Assembly: GCA_024449915.1 (NCBI GenBank)
Contig: JAMZAV010003236.1
Location: 1 to 64,000, forward strand
Source of the DNA: Sweltsa coloradensis
Taxonomy: Eukaryota; Arthropoda; Insecta; Plecoptera; Chloroperlidae
DNA length: 64,000 bases
Direction of reading: 5' to 3'
The stretch's first letter is position 1, and the number at the start of each line of letters is the position of its first letter. The notes beneath the pieces were generated by a model. It had not been told where the DNA came from. It made no database searches and saw only the letters and a list, made by a program, of their open reading frames with translations. Shown here one piece after another: positions 1 through 12,009 of the stretch. The position numbers and the translations under genes were made by a program.

Positions 1-5
1 CCCAA

Positions 6-480
6 TTGCATGGGCAAAATAATAAAACAGTAAAAATTCATGGAGGTCCCATTGGTCTGATCGACTCTCCAGACGCTCTACTTAAGTGGATGGTGTCCTC
101 ATCAGAAGTTACCAGAATTTTGATGGAATTTGAGTTAGCAGCTGCAATATCAACCACTCATGAAGACGGAAAACATCACGAAGATTCTGCTGGGTTTTCG
201 AAGAGATTCAACAATGAGGATGCTTAATCTCAACGCTAAGCAAAAGGGTAGTGAATGTAGCAGGAGAAACCTCTGTTAAATTGGCAATTAAAACAGGACA
301 ACAGCAGTACAACGTTTACGTACAGGACAGATTGGTCGAGTGTAAAGTACTGATTCACATCACAATTCGCAGAAACAATTTACAGCTATACAGAGGAAAA
401 ACGTCCGTTAGAAACAAGTCCACAGAAAAATTACAGACAATAAAAGAAGATTGCTCCCTTGCTCTTTTTCTTTTTTTTCG
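6..480 (+). pseudogene. Fragment of a multicopy invertebrate protein family of unknown function
   Basis: The first 73 codons contain GGPIGL, LLKWMVSSSEVTRILMEFE and KHHEDSAGFSKRF. After a stop and frame change near 227-250 the reading resumes with SVKLAIKTGQQQY and LIHITIRRNNLQLY. This order (GG.(V/I)GL, RWMV..PE, HHE, then a (G)K.QY block and an IH..I.RN.L.L(F/Y) block) matches, from memory, a C-terminal region seen in many uncharacterised, repeated proteins of aquatic invertebrates. I cannot name a reaction. The family is probably transposon-borne, but that is inference. The copy begins at or before the window edge, is frameshifted, and decays into low complexity after about 480. Confidence is moderate for family membership and nil for function. 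Confidence 0.45.
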
Positions 481-829
481 TCATGGTAGGCGGCCGCCAT
501 TGAAGTGCTGCTACCTGGTGTTGTTATTGACATTGACTTGAGTGCAAACAAGTTGACTTTTAAAAGCTTATTTTATCTTATTAATAACTTGATATTACAA
601 AATGGCATACGCACGTTCTTCAGGATGTATGTGTGCAGTATGAAAACAGTGAATGTGTTGAGCACAGTCAGCTACACAAGGATTGCCCCTGTCCCTGTCT
701 ACCACTCTTTAAATTTCATTCTTTTCCCACAAATTAGGAAATGAAGCGAAAATGGATGACACAATAACAAAGGAAAGATTTTGTGGAAGAAATCTTCTGT
801 GACCCCTTGGAGCGCTGCACTGCTTGTAG

Positions 830-1025
830 ACTAGTGCCTAGCCCTAGGCCCTGTCAAGCGATTTTGAGGTTAGACCTGGTAGGGGCCTAGGCCTAGCCTA
901 CTCCCTTAAGGCCTAGGTAGTATACACAATTATTCATTTGTTAGGCCTAGGGCTAGGCTACAAAACATACATACAGTACATACATACAAGCAGGCGTAGA
1001 CTAGGCCTAGCTCCTATAACAGAGG
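830..1025. repeat. Cluster of TAGGCCTAGG-type palindromic simple sequence
   Basis: Overlapping CCTAGG, AGGCCT and CTAGGCCTAG words recur many times in under 200 bases, with cacatacatacagtacatacatac microsatellite in between. The words are self-complementary. The same motif is dense again at 6.5-7.5 kb and scattered elsewhere, so it is a genome-wide simple-sequence habit rather than a site specific to this locus. Confidence 0.7.
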
Positions 1026-1044
1026 AATTCGTAGGCAGAAGAAT

Positions 1045-1569
1045 GTGTATGAGGTATCTGTAGATAGCAAAGAGAGCATAACTGTCGTAGTAAATGCTTG
1101 TGCAGCAGGAATGATTATATATCCATATACCCGCCTTCGAACGGAGATCACGAACACTGTCCCAGATAATTGGGCAATTGGGAAGTCAGAGTCAGGTTGG
1201 ATGAATAGTGAAACATTTTACGAATACGTCACTAATGTGTCCCACCCCAGGCTAGTTTCATCCGGTATCCCATTGCCCATTATTTTCTTTGTACACGGGC
1301 ATGTTTCGCACCTGTCTTACCATCTAAGCAAGTTTTGCGCAGATAATGGGAACTGTTTGGTGGCACTGATCCCCAATGCAACGCATATGCTTCAACCAAT
1401 GGATGTAAGTGTATTTCGGCCAGTCAAGATGGGGTGGACACGGGAAGTTAACGCTTGGAAAAATGAGCATTTAAGCGAAAATTTGTTAAAATTAACGTTT
1501 GCTCCGTTGGTTGAAATCGTTATTGCCAAATACATCAAAACCGAACGGAACACTTACCTGTCCTCGTAA
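1045..1569 (+). pseudogene. Tigger/jerky-type (CENP-B-like) DDE transposase, 5'-truncated
   Basis: A 174-residue open frame matches the core of a DDE_1 (pogo/Tigger/jerky) transposase: ITVVVNACAAG near residue 12, SESGWM near 50, the IIFFVHGHVSH box near 80-90, LIPNATHMLQPMDVSVF near 110-125, then a lysine and W...V spacing. These enzymes cut and paste DNA with an RNase H-like fold. The box that normally reads VDGH.SH has His in place of the catalytic Asp. The upstream half, with the CENP-B-like DNA-binding domain and the first Asp, is missing. It stops before the usual GF...G..P ending. This is an inactive relic that kept a long frame. The start is only the first ATG in the frame; the true reading enters from upstream (RRQKNVYEVSVDSKE). 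Confidence 0.8.
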
Positions 1570-3759
1570 CAACAGTTTGGTTGAAAAGTCCGCGTAAATT
1601 GTGGATGACGCTTGTTAGAAAGAATTTGTAGGTTAGAGGTTTCACCAGACTGCAAATGTGCCTTAAAACACGTTCCTATCCTATGCACTGAATTTACGGT
1701 TTAACACGCACTAAACGCGCATTATAATACACATTATAATACACCACAGTCTTGTGAATAGGTAGACGCACTATCGGACTTAAAAAACTGGGTCCCAAGA
1801 AAATAGTCCCAATGTCACTGACGTTAGAATTGAAAGAAATTGAGACCCGCGTACCTATTGACTTGTGTTAAACTGTTATAACCTAGTTATATTCAATTTA
1901 TACTGAGACCTAGAACCGAAACACGTCCGCACTCCGCCTTGTACACTTGTTCCACAGTGTAGCTTCTTCGAGCTAGATTCGTCTATCACTTGGCTTGTCA
2001 CTGCGAGCGCGTAGAGTCTAGATAAAAAGGTCCAGCCGTGCAACTACACCCGCGAGATGACGAGTCATATCTAACAAGTGGCGACATTAGAGTTGCTGGC
2101 CACGCGTTATAGTAATCACAACTTTACTTGTGTCATGACAACAGCAAGTATAATACGTATGGTTTCGTCGTCAATTCTGAAGTTAACATAAATGAAAGGA
2201 AATCAACAAACTATTAATGTTCGGACTGTAGTATGACGGCTGACCGGCTCCACAACTCTAGGTCTCGGGTTCGAAACCCAGCTACAACCTCTGCTACTGA
2301 CCGAGCCGATTTACCGTTATAATAATTTGATAGCATGGATTCAAGCGGGAACTACGTACTAACTGGAATTGTGGGTAAGACGACTCAGGCATGAGTCGAT
2401 TAGATCTTTAAATTGACTTTATTACGATATAAAACATAACAAGAAATATAACAGATATATATATATGCCAACACCTTGTAACTTCAAAGGTTTGTCACAA
2501 CCAATATCTTGCACACAAGATAAATCAAAGGAGCGCCCATTTGCGCAGGTAACTTAATATTGTGACTCCATTTAATGCAAAAACACTGAATTTACTTTCA
2601 AGAAATAAATCAATCAATAGTAGGATTTACAATTTAAAACATATTTATTTTCTCCAACACCTAAGTAAAATTTATAATTTGATTAACTTACAAGTCTCAA
2701 GTATCAGCTTCTTCTACTGCTATCGGCTCTTCGTCTGGTTTTTACTCTCCTTACCCTACCATTTTCAGCTCTTTTATACTCCAACTCGTTCACTAATTAG
2801 ATCATTTGATGTAACTTTTCTAGATCTTTCTCTCTGTTTCCATTGGCTGAGACGATTGTGCATGACCTTGGGTGCCAACCTGTACCAGCTACTACCTAAT
2901 GTGTTTACGTCTTAAACTTCCAAGAAATGCGTAATAATGATATTTAAATGACACTCGTCCCTGCTCGACGATGTCGCAGGCAATGTGAGTCATGCACATT
3001 AGCTAACTTATATAAGTTGTTTACGAACTTTGGCTTCACCTTGCGCAATCGTCTTTCTTCTGGAATATTCTACATGTTAATATTACCTGATTCAATCTAA
3101 ATACTAAGCTTCACATTTAAGAACATTGGTTTGAATTTGAATACATATTAATAACAAATGCTAAAAATCCGCTCTACTACATAGCTCCTTCTTCTATTTA
3201 AAAGTTTTTCATCGTTATCACAATGATGAAACTTTTACAAAACCGTACATATTAGCACAATAAGCATAATACCTGAGCTTAATTCGTGTCCATAGGAATA
3301 GCTTGTGTCGTCATAGCTGAGTCACTGTTCACGTCAGACGTCGAGAGTCAATGGTATGTGTTTAAACTTTCCAAAATATTTTCGGGAAAAACACGTCCAT
3401 AGGCACATCTAACCATAACGAAAAACTTTCTTTAGGGCACCTACTGTAGGGTACAAAACAAGGACAGCTCTGTTTTATTGGCGTACGCAATCGTTACTGT
3501 GTTGTGTGTGCTAAAGCCAAGGCGCAAAAGCAGGAGCCAGCTGAATATATTTGTTTTCTAAATTGGACTGGCAGTGCTACAAGCATGGGTGCCCACATTG
3601 TGGCGCAAGGGTTCCGTAGAAGCGTTGAGCTTTACGGTCTAGGTAGGTAAGTATGCATCCAAGCAGACTTCAGTGGAAATTATCTCCATGTGAATCAAGA
3701 TGAGGTACAGTCAGCACATTGGGAGAACACATCATGAAGTAGCCAAGACATAAACCTGA
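1570..3759. other. AT-rich intergenic stretch without a recognisable gene
   Basis: No open frame here shows a family motif. A 117-residue frame at 2562-2915 is rich in Phe, Tyr and Leu and looks like chance translation of AT-rich DNA. The only structured item is the tRNA-like segment at 2234-2300. Confidence 0.5.
2234..2300 (+). repeat. tRNA-like segment, probable SINE-head remnant
   Basis: A B-box-like core, GGTTCGAAACC, is flanked by a short T-arm-like stem (ctcGGGttcgaaaCCCag). It follows a cctAGGTCtcggg spacing typical of tRNA-derived SINE heads. No convincing A box or acceptor stem remains, so it is not a tRNA gene. Confidence 0.35.
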
Positions 3760-5400
3760 ACCTCCAAAATGAAACATTCATGGACCATCTAATTAAATCT
3801 CAAAAGAATCAATCAGGATCAATCTTCATGATAGATACAAATGAAAAAGAAATATTAGAAATTGTTAAAAGTCTAAAAAACAAAATGTCTACTGGCTATG
3901 ATGAAATACCAATGGTCTTGGTAAAAAAATGCATTCCATTTATAGCAGAACCCCTTAAAATAATTTTTAATGAATGTTTACAGTCTGGATCTTTCCCCGA
4001 TAAACTTAAAATCGCAAATAAAATCCCTCTTTATAAAAAGGTGATCAAACAAAAATGGATAATTATAGACCAATATCCCTCCTTCCGGCTTTTTCTTTGA
4101 TTTTTTGAAAAACTTATTCATATAAGAATTTCCAAATACTTCGAGAAAAAACAACTTTTTTCAGAAAGCCAAAATGGGTTTAGAAAAAATAAATCAACTG
4201 CACAACAATAAACAGGTTTATGGTAAAACTTGTAAATGCTTTAGAAAGGAAAAATCATGTAATTGGAATATTTTACGACCTATCTAAGGCATTTGATTGT
4301 ATTGATCATAAAATTCTTCTAGATAAACTATATTTTTATGGTATACGTGGGATCGCATTAGAACTTATAAAATCATATTTAAGTAACAGATACCAATACG
4401 TAGAAGTTAAAACGTACGACACCAAGGGTAATGAAATTAAAACCGCATCCCTTAGTCTACAAAACAGATGTGGTGTTCCTCAAGGATCCATAGTAGGTCC
4501 TCTATTCTTTAATATTTTCATAATGATCTTCCTTTCTGTATTGACGACATTGAACTTTTCGCAGACGATGCTACTTCTTTAATTCAGGCACCGTCTAGGG
4601 ATGAATTAATAATAAAAGCAACAGAGAAGACAACACATGCATAAACTGGTTTACGAGTAATAAATTAATCCCAAACTCTTCTAAAACTAAATTAATTCAC
4701 TTTCACTCAATACAAAAATCAAGACACTTACAACCGATCAATGAAATAACAATTCAACCACATAAAAATATCACCCACACAATCTCAAGGGATTAAATTT
4801 TTAGGCATTTTTATGGATGAATCCTTAACATGGAATAAACATATAACCGTTCTGACAGGCAAATTAAACTCAGCCTGCTATTCTATTAGACAAATAAGAA
4901 ATTCAACAAATGTAAGTACATCAAAACTAGTTTATTTTGCACTTTTTGAAAGTCTAATAAGATACGGGACTGAATTCTGGGGACATTCATCACACCATGA
5001 CAAAGTATTCAAAATTCAAAAACGTGCAATTAGAAATATTACAAAGGCGCACCCGAGAACACATGCACAACCTTTGTTCCAAAACCTAAAAATACTCACC
5101 TAATACTGCATATACATCCTTAAATCAGTCCTATTTGTTAAACAAAACTTTCAATCACTAGAAAAAAATTATGAAACTCATTCACACAAAACACGGCAAC
5201 AAAATGACATCCATATAGACCACCATAATAGTAAACTAGCTCAACTTATTCTAACTATATACAAATTAAATTATTTAATAAACTCCCGAAAGAAATTAAA
5301 ATAATTACATCCATAAATAGTTTCAAAAATAAAGTAGTGAATCTCCTACTAGACAAAGCATACTATTCTCTAGGCGCATATTTGGAAGATAATAGTATAT
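3760..5400 (+). pseudogene. Non-LTR retrotransposon reverse transcriptase (CR1/Jockey-type), frameshifted, 5'-truncated
   Basis: The pieces follow RT order. At 3780-4080: STGYDEIP, then LKIIFNECLQSGSFPDKLK and a frameshifted NYRP-like block. At 4220-4560: GIFYDLSKAFDCIDH (first catalytic Asp), SYLSNRYQYV, GVPQGSIVGPLFF. In another frame near 4540-4580: ELFADDATSL, the FADD catalytic pair. At 4800-5103: the thumb region with FLGIFMDESLTWN and the C-terminal KRAIRNI...THAQPLFQNLKILT. The endonuclease domain and ORF1 are absent, as expected for 5' truncation during target-primed reverse transcription. At least three frame breaks and several stops make it non-functional. The 3' end probably lies near the AT microsatellite at 5762. 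The clade call rests on thumb and C-terminal wording and is less certain than the RT call. Confidence 0.88.
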
Positions 5401-5758
5401 AAACACTTGTGAACACAACATCAAATCACAATGAATGTGATTATGACCTGTATTATATTACCCAATACTATAATTGTGTATTCATCACATTATCATTATT
5501 ATTGTATATAGGCCTATATTCTAATGAGTAATGACTACTTCACTATTATTGTATAGGCCTGTATTCTATTACTTCATACTATAATTATTGTGTAATAACA
5601 CATCATTATTATTGCACACATATTCTACTACTTTGTACTATAATTATTTAATAATTAATCTATATTCTATCTTAGTCTACGGTACCTGACTGTTACAGGT
5701 TAAAATTGAGTCTAATTAAATATATGTATTATGTATTTATCTATGGCAAAATCAATAA

Positions 5759-5761
<3 letters not shown>

Positions 5762-5792
<31 letters not shown>
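5762..5792. repeat. (AT)n microsatellite
   Basis: An uninterrupted run of about 15 AT units follows the AATAAA-containing 3' region of the non-LTR relic. It may be that element's tail. Confidence 0.85.
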
Positions 5793-5797
<5 letters not shown>

Positions 5798-5940
5798 ACC
5801 ATGATTTATTACACAGAACCTGTTGCATCAACATCCACATCAACTACATTGGAGGAATTTGAAGTCAAGTATGAGTTGTACGTAGTCATTTCTGACTACT
5901 TACAACATGACAAATATGCTGTTTTCGCGTATAATGACGA

Positions 5941-6147
5941 AGGCCCGAATTCATAGTCGTCCCTTTGGTCTCCCAAAGGGAGCGTCCTCCCATTAGTCTC
6001 CACAGGGAGCGCCTCCCATTGGGCTCCCCTAGCGCGAAAATCGTATTCATAGTCAACCCAAAGGGTGAGCGAACCCAAAGGGAGGTAGAATCCTATGTGA
6101 GGTATGAGTCTCCCCAAAGAGTCCCCTTGCCATTTTGCCGTACATAG
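5941..6147. repeat. GC-rich chain of short hairpins (CCCAAAGGG repeats)
   Basis: CCCTTTGG and CCAAAGGG form a perfect 8-bp stem with a 4-base loop at 5961-5980. GGGAG-CGC-CTCCC follows at 6005-6017. CCCAAAGGG recurs at about 6058 and 6075, and TTCATAGTC occurs both at the left edge and near 6050. The frames on both strands are translations of this low-complexity DNA and I do not call them genes. Confidence 0.6.
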
Positions 6148-6380
6148 GGGTTGTATTTTAATACTCATATAAGTAATTAAAATTATTATGAGCTTCCAAG
6201 ATATTTTTATTTGCATAACAAAACCTTACAGTTGACACACAATAACATTTGGTTGCAGTAAAGTTAATTATAATTGTAGAAATATTCGGTTGAAATCGAG
6301 TGATTTTCTGTTTTCACGGTTCATTTTGAAGTCGGCGGGCGGCAGCAGCCATTTTTAATTCCACTCATGCCGTCACGAAG

Positions 6381-6399
6381 GTAAGTTGACGTCATCACT
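6381..6399 (+). promoter_or_regulatory. Possible splice donor followed by a TGACGTCA (CRE-like) site
   Basis: GAAG|GTAAGT is a strong donor match, and TGACGTCA follows within 10 bases. It lies about 1.2 kb upstream of the Harbinger exon at 7577 and downstream of a GC-richer stretch (gtcggcgggcggcagcagcc). A non-coding first exon is possible but unproven. Both motifs are short enough to arise by chance. Confidence 0.2.
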
Positions 6400-6499
6400 T
6401 TGTAAAGTAAATATTATGATCGAGATGTCGTGGGCTATATTCACGCTTTTTATATTTAACTAACATTGTCTATTATGTTATAATCATGATTTATTATTA

Positions 6500-7515
6500 C
6501 AATATAGGCCTAGGGGTAGGCCTAGGCCTAGGTTGGGGGGCTAGCTGGGTAGGCCTTTTCCTATGAAAACACAATATTGATAAACCATCAAAGACGACCA
6601 GTGTTCTTGACTATCCCTAAATTGCTGTTTCTTTTAATCTAATATTGTTTCTTTTTTATTTTGTGTAGAAGAGAGAGAAACTTCCATTATCTTCTTATTA
6701 CCTGCCAATTGGCTACTCAAAGAAAAGAGGACTTATTGATCAAACTGCAGGAAGAAGAACCGAAACAAAACCATTTCATTCCAAGCATATTATATTGATC
6801 AGTACCCAGAGAAATTCAGAATTTCCCCTGTCAAATGCTGTCAAATGTTTAGGTTAGATAGGCCTAGGCTAGGTAGGGCCTAGGCCCTCTATTTTGTGTA
6901 TTTACTTGACACAACGTTTATTAGGGCCTAGAGCCAAAGGTAAACTCAATGATTAAGAGCTAAATGCTAGAAGCTGTGCCTTTGTGTAGGCCTCGGCCTA
7001 CTCATAGCCTAGTGAAGTGGGCCTAGGGCTAGGTAGCCCCTAGGCCTTTCCCTGTCAGTTCAGTTCAGATCATCATAATTTTTAATTATTAGTAGGCCTA
7101 GGCCTAGCCCTAGGTCCTAATATTAATGCTATGCAAACACTTGCACGGCCTATAGCCTAGGCCTACCCAGGTAGGCCTAATTATTAATTATTAAATGGTG
7201 TTTCCAGTAGGGCCTCGATGTAAACCAGTTCAAAGGGTCTAGGCCTAGGCCTATGCACAAGGAATCATTTGCTAGGGCTAAGCCTAGGCTCTAGCCTAGA
7301 CCCTAATTGTTTGTACTCTTTATTTTCGGTATTTCTCTGTGCCATGGAGTCAATCATATTGTCACTTCCTCAATTGTACAGGTACCTAATTTTTTCTTAC
7401 GGCCACCTCCGTGAGACCCATTTCCATTCCTCTAATTTTCTTTGAATCATCCATTCCATTACATGAGGGCATGAGGCCCTATAGGCTAGGCCTCATATAG
7501 GCCTAGCCTACCACT
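6500..7515. repeat. Second, larger cluster of TAGGCCTAGG palindromes
   Basis: Dozens of overlapping AGGCCT, CCTAGG and GCCTAGGC words are spread over 1 kb, densest at 6500-6545, 6850-7050 and 7090-7300. There is no open frame with a family motif. The cluster ends just upstream of the Harbinger exon. Confidence 0.7.
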
Positions 7516-7576
7516 CTATGCACATATCAGCAGAGGTTAGACTGATTTGAAAAAAAAAGTGTCTGTATGAAGAATA

Positions 7577-7924
7577 ATGTCATATCTTACCTTATCAATC
7601 CAGACACTCTTCGAGATGGCAGTCAATTTTCGTGATATCAACGAATTTGACGACTACATGGAACGTTTAGACGATGAATTGCTTGCAAATGCAGTACCGG
7701 AAGCTCCCAAACGGTACTTGAGAGACTTGCAAAATCCAGTCGAGTTCTACACAAACATCCAGTTTAAGAAGAGGTACAGGTTTGACAAGGCATCTGTGAT
7801 GCAAATGATGGACGATCTACATATACAAGAGCGGTTGCAAAAAGATAACAACAGAGGACTACCCATTCCTCCACTCATCCAGCTACTTGCGGCAGTACGA
7901 CTTTATTCAAGTGGCAGCTTTCAG
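7577..7924 (+). pseudogene. PIF/Harbinger transposase, first coding exon only
   Basis: The likely start is the ATG at 7616. The readout has NPVEFYTNIQFKKRYRFDKASV near residues 50-70 and LPIPPLIQLLAAVRLYSSGSFQ at the end. This is the N-terminal helical region of HARBI1-like nucleases (F...FRF.K..V, then P.QLL.ALR.YATGSFQ). The frame ends at GSFQ followed by GTATAA, a splice donor at the position where related genes commonly carry an intron. No second exon with the DDE core follows: the next coding sequence is an unrelated Mutator-like transposase 75 bases downstream. The exon is intact, but the gene is a fragment. Confidence 0.8.
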
Positions 7925-7998
7925 GTATAATAATTCATATTTATTCACTCGATCCAATACATTGTACAGATATAACCCCTAAAATAATTAGTACAGTA

Positions 7999-9274
7999 TT
8001 AGACATGCCGCCACCAGTGACAAACTTCCAGCGATACAACAAATTAGTTATTGTCTGCAACTAAAGAAGTTTGTAACACCAGTATGAAAGCTGCTGCTGT
8101 AAATCAAGAGAAGCTAATGATGATGATACCAACACTACAATCACGGGTGATGGGTCCTGGATGTGCCGTGGACACACGTCTCGCTTTGGCACTACTACGG
8201 TAATTGCGGTAAATACCGGTAAGGTGTTGGACACTGAAGTGTGTTCTAAGTATTGCCATGGCTGTTCTACCCACTCAAAGCTTGACCCTAAGTCTATCCA
8301 GTTTAAAAAGTGGTTTAAAAAACACAAACCAACTGTAAGATAAACTACACTGGTACTTCAGGTGGTATGGAGGTTGCTGGCGCTGTAACAATCTTCCAAC
8401 GCTCTGAGGAAAACCATGGCCTCAAATACACTAAGTACATCAGTGATGGAGACAGTCGCGCCTTCAAAGCAGTGGTGGAGTCCAAGCCCTATGGAGATGT
8501 CGAAATTCAAAAACTGGAGTGTATTGGCCATATCCAAAAGCGCATGGGGACAAGATTGCGTAATCTCCGCAAGACGTTGCAAGGTAAGCGTCTTAGCGAT
8601 GGCAAGTTCCTCTCTGGCAAAGGGAGGCTTACAGACAAGCACATAGATTCATTGCAATATTACTATGGGGCTGCTATCAGAGGAAACACTGGGAATCTTG
8701 AAAATATGAAAAAAGCTGTGTGGGCACGTTTTTCCATAAAGCGTCTAATGATGTAAACCCGCAACACCAGCTTTGCCCAATCGGTGCCGACAGCTGGTGC
8801 AAGTACAATAAAAGTTTGGTCGATGGGACCAAATACAAGCATGACAACCAAATTCCCCCGGCAATTATCGAGGCCATCAAGCCTACTTATAAAGATCTGG
8901 CGAACCCTGAGCTGTTAAAAAAATGTCTACATGGGAAAACGCAAAACACGAACGAGTCGCTGAATGGACTAATCTGGGATCGTTGCCCTAAAGTGAAGTT
9001 TGCATGTAAAGACACAGTTGAAACTGCAACATACGATGCTGTGACATACTACAATGATGGGAACATTGGTAAGAAGATGGTACTGGAACATCTTGGTGTA
9101 GTAGCAGGTGCTTGGTGCGAAACTGGACTACGGGAATTAGACGCGAAGAGAATATCGCAAGCTGAAGATCGTGCTGAAGGCAGGACCAAGGAGGCACGTG
9201 TCAAGAAAAGACAAAGAGCCCGAGCCCAGACAGATGCAGAGAAGGAAATGGACTATGTTGCAGGGGGTCACTAA
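7999..9274 (+). pseudogene. Mutator-like (MULE) transposase, frameshifted
   Basis: The reading starts around LDMPPPVTNFQRYNKL (7999) and passes ITGDGSWMCRGHTSRFG (first catalytic Asp) and DTEVCSKYCHGC. After a 1-base shift near 8335 come INYTGTSGGMEVAGAV, YISDGDSRAF (second Asp) and KLECIGHIQKRMGTRLR. After another shift near 8727 come HQLCPIGADSWCKYN, GKTQNTNESLNGLIW and a basic, Glu/Arg-rich C-terminus to 9274. This is the metazoan Mutator-like transposase family with its usual domain order and nearly full length. The two shifts and stops near 8050-8090 make it a pseudogene, but about 390 codons read with few other defects, so it is fairly young. I did not find terminal inverted repeats by eye. 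Its left end abuts the Harbinger exon. Confidence 0.88.
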
Positions 9275-11194
9275 TCCATATCAGCTCTGTAAGTTACTTT
9301 AATATACTAATTCCCAAGCAAATTCAGTGTAATACGCATTCAATTACATTTAGCGGATTTCTGACAAATATAATTTTTCTGGACAAAATGTACCTTTTCT
9401 CAGGAACTAATGGTCGGATTTCCTTCAAATTTTCAGAAAATGTGTAGGGCCACTATATACAAATTTAGATAAAGTAGAATTGTGCTAACTTTCATAGTAT
9501 GCAATCCATTTAATTTTCTGTGGTGAAATTCTGTACAAATTAGGTTTTAGCAGAAAAAAAATCATTAAACAAGAAGTGTTCATTAAAATAAATTCTTTTT
9601 CATCGAATGAATAGTATGGGTGTTGTAAACACACAGAAAAAATATTATGTTGCTAGCATAAGCAGTTCTTTTAAAAAAGTACATTGTAGCTATCAGTGTG
9701 CTGAATTGTTGATGAAATTTAAGGTAACAAAAGTCAACAATAGAAAATAAATTTTTAAAAAAGTACAAAAATGGAAACTCATAACAATTACCTATATAAC
9801 TTTAAAAATTCAAGGTGAAATATACATAATTGCCATAGTTATTAGATAATTAAACAAAATGTGTCAAAATGCAATTTATCATGTTAACGCCCCCTTAAAA
9901 GAGAGGGAATGAATAATCCTTAATAACTACTATGTACATGATGTATGAAGTATGTATATAGTGTATTGGTACCCATTTCTTGTAAATATCATGTGATCTC
10001 TCGATTTTTCATCAAAGGCAGTAGGGCATACTGTAGCTTACCCGAGCTACATAAATTATGAAAAAAAAAATAAGATGGGAGGGGGTTGAACATGTGAAAA
10101 TTGATATTCTATGGACCCTTCTACTTCTTGGCCTATTGATTGTTTATCAAGTTATGTACAAAATAACATTGGTGTTACATGTAGCCTAACCTCACAAACT
10201 TTCTGAAAGTAGAGTCCAGACCACCAGACCGAGGAGTGGACTAGGTAAGTTCTAACCTAATCCAGGCCAGACTCGGCTCCCATCATAAACATGGTAGACC
10301 TGTGTGAAACCCGTAGCCTGGGCATTTAGGTCTAGGCCTATCAGTATCACACACCAAAAAATCCTCTTATTGTTGAGTATTATGTAGGTCCTACAACTTA
10401 AAAGAATTCTAGTTACGTTACGTGGTTGCGTTGCAGTTTTTAAATTAGTTTTTGGCATGGCATTTACATTTGGCATTTTTTATTTATTTTATTGTTTTGG
10501 GTAGGTCTAGATTGGTCTATTTCTAACATACCTAGGTATTACCGGTAGTAGGCCTGTATCAAAATATTTTTTAAAAAGTAACAAATTGGCTGTATCTACA
10601 TTAACGGGAACGAATGTACCGGTAGTGGTAGGCCCTAAGCTAACTATTGTTAAGGCAGATTCACCAGCACGTGCCTTACTTGTAGGTCTACCGGGTATTT
10701 GTGGTTGGCTCTATTTTATTTGTAGGCCCACTACATTTTAGGTCTACATTGATATTTTTCCATGTTACCCACTGAATCATATGCTGCCCTACCGGAAATG
10801 GTACTAATTGGCCTAATTCAGTTGTGGTGGAAGGATGTCGGTAGGACTCCATATTTTTAAATCCATAGGTATTCCATACCCATTGGTAGTCCATACCTAC
10901 AACATTGATGTTTATTACTTCCAGACCATCCTTGGTGATCTTCGGCAAGTCAGCCAACCAACCGTCAGCAGGTTGTTGTACCGGCTGTACCTGTAATAAA
11001 CCTGTAATAAATAAAAAAAACTGTAATATCCAATTTGTGTACAACAATTAGGCAAGTGAATTCCAAGCTAATTTACATTGTCTAAGGGAACCTCTTTCCC
11101 CTCAAACAACCTATTGCTCTCCCTTTATAAGCATGAATTTTACAAACTGCCTTCAGCCATCACTTAGTATTAGAACTCCACCTCTCAAGTCAGG
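9275..11194. other. AT-rich stretch, no supported gene
   Basis: No motif-bearing frame was found. A 119-codon minus-strand frame at 10688-11047 has a hydrophobic start but no family features. Scattered TAGGCCTA words occur from 10.2 kb on. Confidence 0.5.
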
Positions 11195-11290
11195 CTAGAC
11201 TATAAGTACGAGCGCCACCCAAACCAGGAGGACGGAGGCCGCAGCCAGGCCGCACACGCACCATCAGGGAGGACAGAGGTCCACGGTAAG
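11195..11290 (+). promoter_or_regulatory. Possible TATA-like promoter with GC-rich 5' exon and donor
   Basis: CTATAAGTA at about 11200 is followed by a GC-rich segment of roughly 85 bases that ends in ACG|GTAAGT. This is the arrangement of a short non-coding first exon, but no downstream exon can be tied to it. It could also be the 5' end of an unrecognised retroelement. Confidence 0.2.
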
Positions 11291-11295
11291 TCCGT

Positions 11296-12009
11296 TGGTC
11301 GTCTGGGGCCTAATCGCCCCAAGGTCGAAGGCTATTCTGTCTTCATGTTATGTTGTGTTTCCTCAGTGTTTTTCGTTTATGTATGATCCATTGACCAACA
11401 GACAAGTACTTAGGCTAGCTACCTGTGCACGACCTACCGCTAACAGACGCATAATTCAAGCGCGAGTTAGTTGTAAGTCATAGTGCCAATATGTGGCTCG
11501 CAACAAAACTGTTGACTACTACAGATTCCTATTTAACAGTAGATAATGGAAAGTTAAGATAAAAAATCACAGTTATTACTTTCAAGTAATGGGGCAACTT
11601 CCATGATGACAAAAAAGAATACTATGATTTTGTGTTTTCACCTAAAAGATATTTTTATTGAAAGAATCCCCAGGGATGATGAATTCATTGGACTGTGGCT
11701 GGTAAAACTTCGTGTTTTTTATTTACACATGGTCCACTCCACACTCATAACTAACTTAGGCCTACGGTAACAGTCGAATGAGGTTAGGCCTACACAACAT
11801 AAAATATTTATAACAATAATATTAAAAAATGTAAGGATAATTTAAATTTCAAACATGCTCTAGGCATTTCCTTTAATTTGATTTGTTATGAACAAATGTT
11901 TATTGTTTAATAACAATTTAACTTATCCTTTGTACCAATGATACCGTACATCTTTCTTTTCATCTTTTCAAGAATATCTTGATGAAATCTTTTTGGCTTA
12001 GTTGTTAAG
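11296..12009. other. No supported gene
   Basis: The 62-codon frame at 11295-11483 has no recognisable motif. The rest is AT-rich DNA without repeats that I can align to the window. Confidence 0.45.

Noticed and set aside
10688..11047. 119-codon minus-strand frame with a hydrophobic start
   Set aside because: No recognisable motif, composition like its surroundings, and no splice or promoter support.
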